Of a stretch of DNA of 64,000 nt, positions 61,543 to 64,000 are shown in pieces. The stretch's first letter is position 1; each line of letters starts with the position of its first letter. The DNA is taken from NCBI RefSeq assembly GCF_011759365.1, contig NZ_JAARLZ010000001.1:248001-312000 (forward strand), given 5' to 3'. Origin of the DNA: Luteibacter anthropi (lineage in GTDB: Bacteria > Pseudomonadota > Gammaproteobacteria > Xanthomonadales > Rhodanobacteraceae). Made by a program: the position numbers and the translations under genes. Below the pieces are notes generated by a model. It did not search any database, was not told the origin of the DNA, and worked only from the letters and a program-made list of their open reading frames with translations.

Positions 61543-63260
61543 CCGCCAACGACTTCTTCCAGGTCGGCCTGTTTCTGGTCGTGCTGCTGGCCCTGGTCAA
61601 GCCCATGGGCAGCTACATGGCCCTGGTCTTCTCCGACGAGCCCAACAAGGTCACCCGCTTCGGTTCAGGGGTGGAACGCATGCTTTACCGCCTGGCGGGC
61701 ATTCGTGCCGACGAGGACATGGGCTGGAAGCGCTACGCGCTGGCCATGCTCGTGTTCAACGTGGCCGGCCTCGCTGCCGTTTACCTGCTCCAGCGCACCC
61801 AGCAGTGGCTGCCGCTGAACCCCCAGCACTTCGGCGCCCTGGCCCCGGACCTGGCCATGAACACCGCCATCAGCTTCGCCAGCAACACCAACTGGCAGGC
61901 GTATACGGGCGAGTCGACCATGAGCTACCTCACGGACGCCCTCGGCCTCACGGTGCAGAACTTCCTCTCGGCCGCCACGGGCATTGCCGTGCTGGTAGCC
62001 CTGGTGCGCGGCTTCGTGCGTCGCGGTAGCGCGGCGGTGGGCAACTTCTGGGTCGACATGACCCGTACCACGCTCTACATCCTGCTTCCGCTTTCGCTGG
62101 TGATGGCCCTGCTGCTGATCTCGCAGGGCGTGGTGCAGAACGTATCGGCCTACCTCGACGTAGCCACCGTGCAGCACGGCACGCAGACCCTGCCGATGGG
62201 CCCGGCCGCTTCGCAGGTGGCGATCAAGATGCTCGGCACCAACGGCGGCGGCTTCTTCAACGCCAACTCCGCGCATCCGTTCGAGAATCCCACGCCGTTC
62301 TCGAATTTCATCGAGATGCTGGCGATCTTCCTTATCCCTGCGGCGCTTTGCTACACCTTCGGCAGCATGGTGGGTGACCGCCGCCAGGGCTGGGCGATCC
62401 TTGCCACCATGCTGCTTATTTTCGTGCCGCTCACCGTAGGCCTCGTGGCAGCGGAACAGGCGGGCAACCCGGCGCTGCACGGTCTGGCCATCGACGCACA
62501 GGCCTCCGCCCTGCAAAGCGGCGGCAACATGGAAGGCAAGGAAACCCGTTTCGGCATCGCCTCGTCGGGTCTGTTCGCCGCCATCACAACGGCCGCGTCC
62601 TGCGGTGCGGTGAATGCCGCGCACGACTCGCTCACCCCACTGGGTGGCCTGGTGCCGATGTGGCTGATGCAGCTGGGCGAAGTGATCTTCGGCGGTGTCG
62701 GTGCAGGTCTGTACGGCATGCTGGCCTTCGCCGTGGTCGCGGTCTTCATCGCAGGCCTCATGGTGGGCCGCACGCCAGAATACCTCGGCAAGAAGATCGA
62801 AGCGTATGAAATGAAGATGGCGAGTCTCGCCGTGCTGATTCCCGCCGCCCTGGTGGTCATCGGCACCGCCGTGGCGGTGATGAGTCCCGCAGGCGTGGCC
62901 GGTGTCTCCAATCCGGGTGCACACGGCTTCAGCGAAATGCTTTACGCCGTGAGTTCGGCGTCCAACAACAACGGCAGTGCGTTTGGCGGTCTGTCGGCCA
63001 ATACGCCCTTCTGGAACGTCCTGCTCGGCATCTGCATGTTCCTGGCACGCTTCCCGCTCGCCATCGCGATGCTGGCCATGGCCGGTTCGCTGGCCGCCAA
63101 GCGTCACGTGCCGCCGTCCGCCGGCACCTTGCCCACGCATACGCCGCTGTTCGTGACCCTGCTCGCCTGCGTCGTCATCGTCGTCGGTGCGCTCACCTTC
63201 CTCCCGGCACTCGCCCTCGGGCCGATCGCCGAACACCTGATGTCCGCCACGGGCCACTGA
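61539..63260 (+). CDS. kdpA: Potassium-transporting ATPase potassium-binding subunit KdpA
   Basis: A 573-residue inner-membrane channel-like subunit with about ten helices. It contains the selectivity-filter segments [53 protein letters not shown] and [13 protein letters not shown]. It binds and passes K+ in the KdpFABC pump, which is induced at low potassium. The ATG at 61539 overlaps the kdpF stop. kdpB follows after 3 nt. Confidence 0.97.
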   Translation: MTANDFFQVGLFLVVLLALVKPMGSYMALVFSDEPNKVTRFGSGVERMLYRLAGIRADEDMGWKRYALAMLVFNVAGLAAVYLLQRTQQWLPLNPQHFGALAPDLAMNTAISFASNTNWQAYTGESTMSYLTDALGLTVQNFLSAATGIAVLVALVRGFVRRGSAAVGNFWVDMTRTTLYILLPLSLVMALLLISQGVVQNVSAYLDVATVQHGTQTLPMGPAASQVAIKMLGTNGGGFFNANSAHPFENPTPFSNFIEMLAIFLIPAALCYTFGSMVGDRRQGWAILATMLLIFVPLTVGLVAAEQAGNPALHGLAIDAQASALQSGGNMEGKETRFGIASSGLFAAITTAASCGAVNAAHDSLTPLGGLVPMWLMQLGEVIFGGVGAGLYGMLAFAVVAVFIAGLMVGRTPEYLGKKIEAYEMKMASLAVLIPAALVVIGTAVAVMSPAGVAGVSNPGAHGFSEMLYAVSSASNNNGSAFGGLSANTPFWNVLLGICMFLARFPLAIAMLAMAGSLAAKRHVPPSAGTLPTHTPLFVTLLACVVIVVGALTFLPALALGPIAEHLMSATGH

Positions 63261-63263
63261 TCC

Positions 63264-64000
63264 ATGAACACCCATGCTCATACGCCGCGCGGTTTCGATC
63301 GTGCGCTGGTGATGCGCGCCCTGCGCGACGCGTTTCTCAAGCTCTCGCCGCGGCTGCAGTTCCGCAATCCGGTGATGTTCGTCGTCTTCGTGTGCAGCGT
63401 GCTCACCACCCTGCTCTGGGTGCAGGCGCTCACCGGTCACGGCGAGGCACCCACGGGTTTCATCTTCTGGGTGAGCCTGTGGCTGTGGTTCACGCTGCTG
63501 TTCGCTAACTTCGCCGAGGCGCTGGCGGAAGGTCGCGGCAAGGCCCAGGCCGATGCACTGCGCGGTTCGCGTCGCGACGTGGCAGCAAAGAAGCTGGCTG
63601 GCCCGGATCGCGAGGCTGCCATTACGTTCACGCCGTCGAGCGACCTGCGTACCGGCCATCACGTGCTGGTCGAAGCCGGCGACATCGTGCCCGGCGACGG
63701 CGAGATCGTCGTCGGTGCGGCCAGCGTGGACGAAAGCGCCATCACCGGCGAATCCGCACCGGTGATCCGCGAGTCCGGCGGCGATCGCAGCGCGGTCACC
63801 GGCGGCACCCGCGTGCTGTCCGACTGGATCGTGGTGAAGATCACCAGCAATCCGGGCGAGAGTTTTCTCGACCGCATGATCTCGATGGTGGAAGGCGCCT
63901 CCCGGCGCAAGACACCCAACGAGATCGCGCTGACGATCCTGCTGGCGAAGTTCACCCTGATCTTCCTGCTGGCCTGCGCCACCCTGCTGCCTTACTCGAT
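63264..64000 (+). CDS. kdpB: Potassium-transporting ATPase ATP-binding subunit KdpB (cut by window edge)
   Basis: The first 245 codons of the P-type ATPase subunit, beginning [20 protein letters not shown]. It has [18 protein letters not shown] (first helix), [21 protein letters not shown] and the actuator TGES motif in [20 protein letters not shown]. The phosphorylation motif DKTGT lies beyond the right edge. It is co-transcribed with kdpF and kdpA. Confidence 0.97.
   Translation, partial: MNTHAHTPRGFDRALVMRALRDAFLKLSPRLQFRNPVMFVVFVCSVLTTLLWVQALTGHGEAPTGFIFWVSLWLWFTLLFANFAEALAEGRGKAQADALRGSRRDVAAKKLAGPDREAAITFTPSSDLRTGHHVLVEAGDIVPGDGEIVVGAASVDESAITGESAPVIRESGGDRSAVTGGTRVLSDWIVVKITSNPGESFLDRMISMVEGASRRKTPNEIALTILLAKFTLIFLLACATLLPYS

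Noticed and set aside
61665-63662. 665-codon minus-strand frame over kdpA-kdpB
   Set aside because: It is a His/Gln/Arg-rich shadow of kdpA; the plus strand carries unmistakable Kdp motifs.

Overview
The window is high-GC, gene-dense chromosomal DNA of a gammaproteobacterium. It most resembles the Xanthomonadales, family Rhodanobacteraceae (Luteibacter/Dyella type). The reasons are the lptM-dapF-DUF484-xerC-hslV-hslU order, many TonB-dependent receptors, a LacI-controlled glucan locus, an algZ-algR-hemC arrangement, and dozens of GTAG-headed REP palindromes. The genus is an inference. I see no rRNA, tRNA, CRISPR array, prophage, transposase gene or RAYT transposase.

Layout. 1-5094 (minus): hslU (cut by the left edge), hslV, xerC, DUF484, dapF, lptM and a GNAT acetyltransferase. 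5339-6823: a RimK-like ATP-grasp ligase facing the GNAT gene. 6836-7380: copy A of a 545-bp structured repeat. 7388-10680: small envelope genes, aroE, glutathione peroxidase and an EmrE-type pump. 10822-16000: a TonB-dependent receptor, small secreted proteins including three tandem paralogues that look like I78 protease inhibitors, and a gamma-carbonic anhydrase. 16144-22024: oligopeptidase A, exonuclease III, a UPF0149 protein, pirin, a HAD phosphatase and a repeat lipoprotein.

22179-36869 is a carbohydrate locus on the minus strand. It holds a LacI regulator, two large TonB-dependent receptors, a GH144-type endo-beta-1,2-glucanase, a binding protein with two ABC permeases, and a second (alpha/alpha) glycosidase. 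Near-palindromic GTAAACGTTTAC operators lie before lacI, before one receptor and before the hydrolase/ABC operon. The genes read as one beta-glucan uptake and degradation system: receptor, then periplasmic glucanase, then ABC import through a shared ATPase, then trimming. Next come a Fur-box-headed PepSY operon (37166-39301), a short SPFH protein, a membrane-anchored Mrr-type nuclease, rsmG-parA-parB, an ECF sigma/anti-sigma pair and a GT2 glycosyltransferase.

45928-55445 holds a patatin lipase, a WYL regulator, membrane proteins, algZ-algR-hemC, an esterase, copy B of the structured repeat, and a GlxA-type regulator facing a small ferredoxin-fold-like protein across a palindrome. The right end carries two secreted S9 peptidases in head-to-head arrangement and the start of a kdp potassium-ATPase operon (kdpF, kdpA, partial kdpB) with an extra 29-residue membrane peptide in front. 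The most unusual element is the two-copy repeat at 6836-7380 and 53553-54096. It folds into a closed three-hairpin junction whose central stem differs between copies by compensatory base-pair changes.
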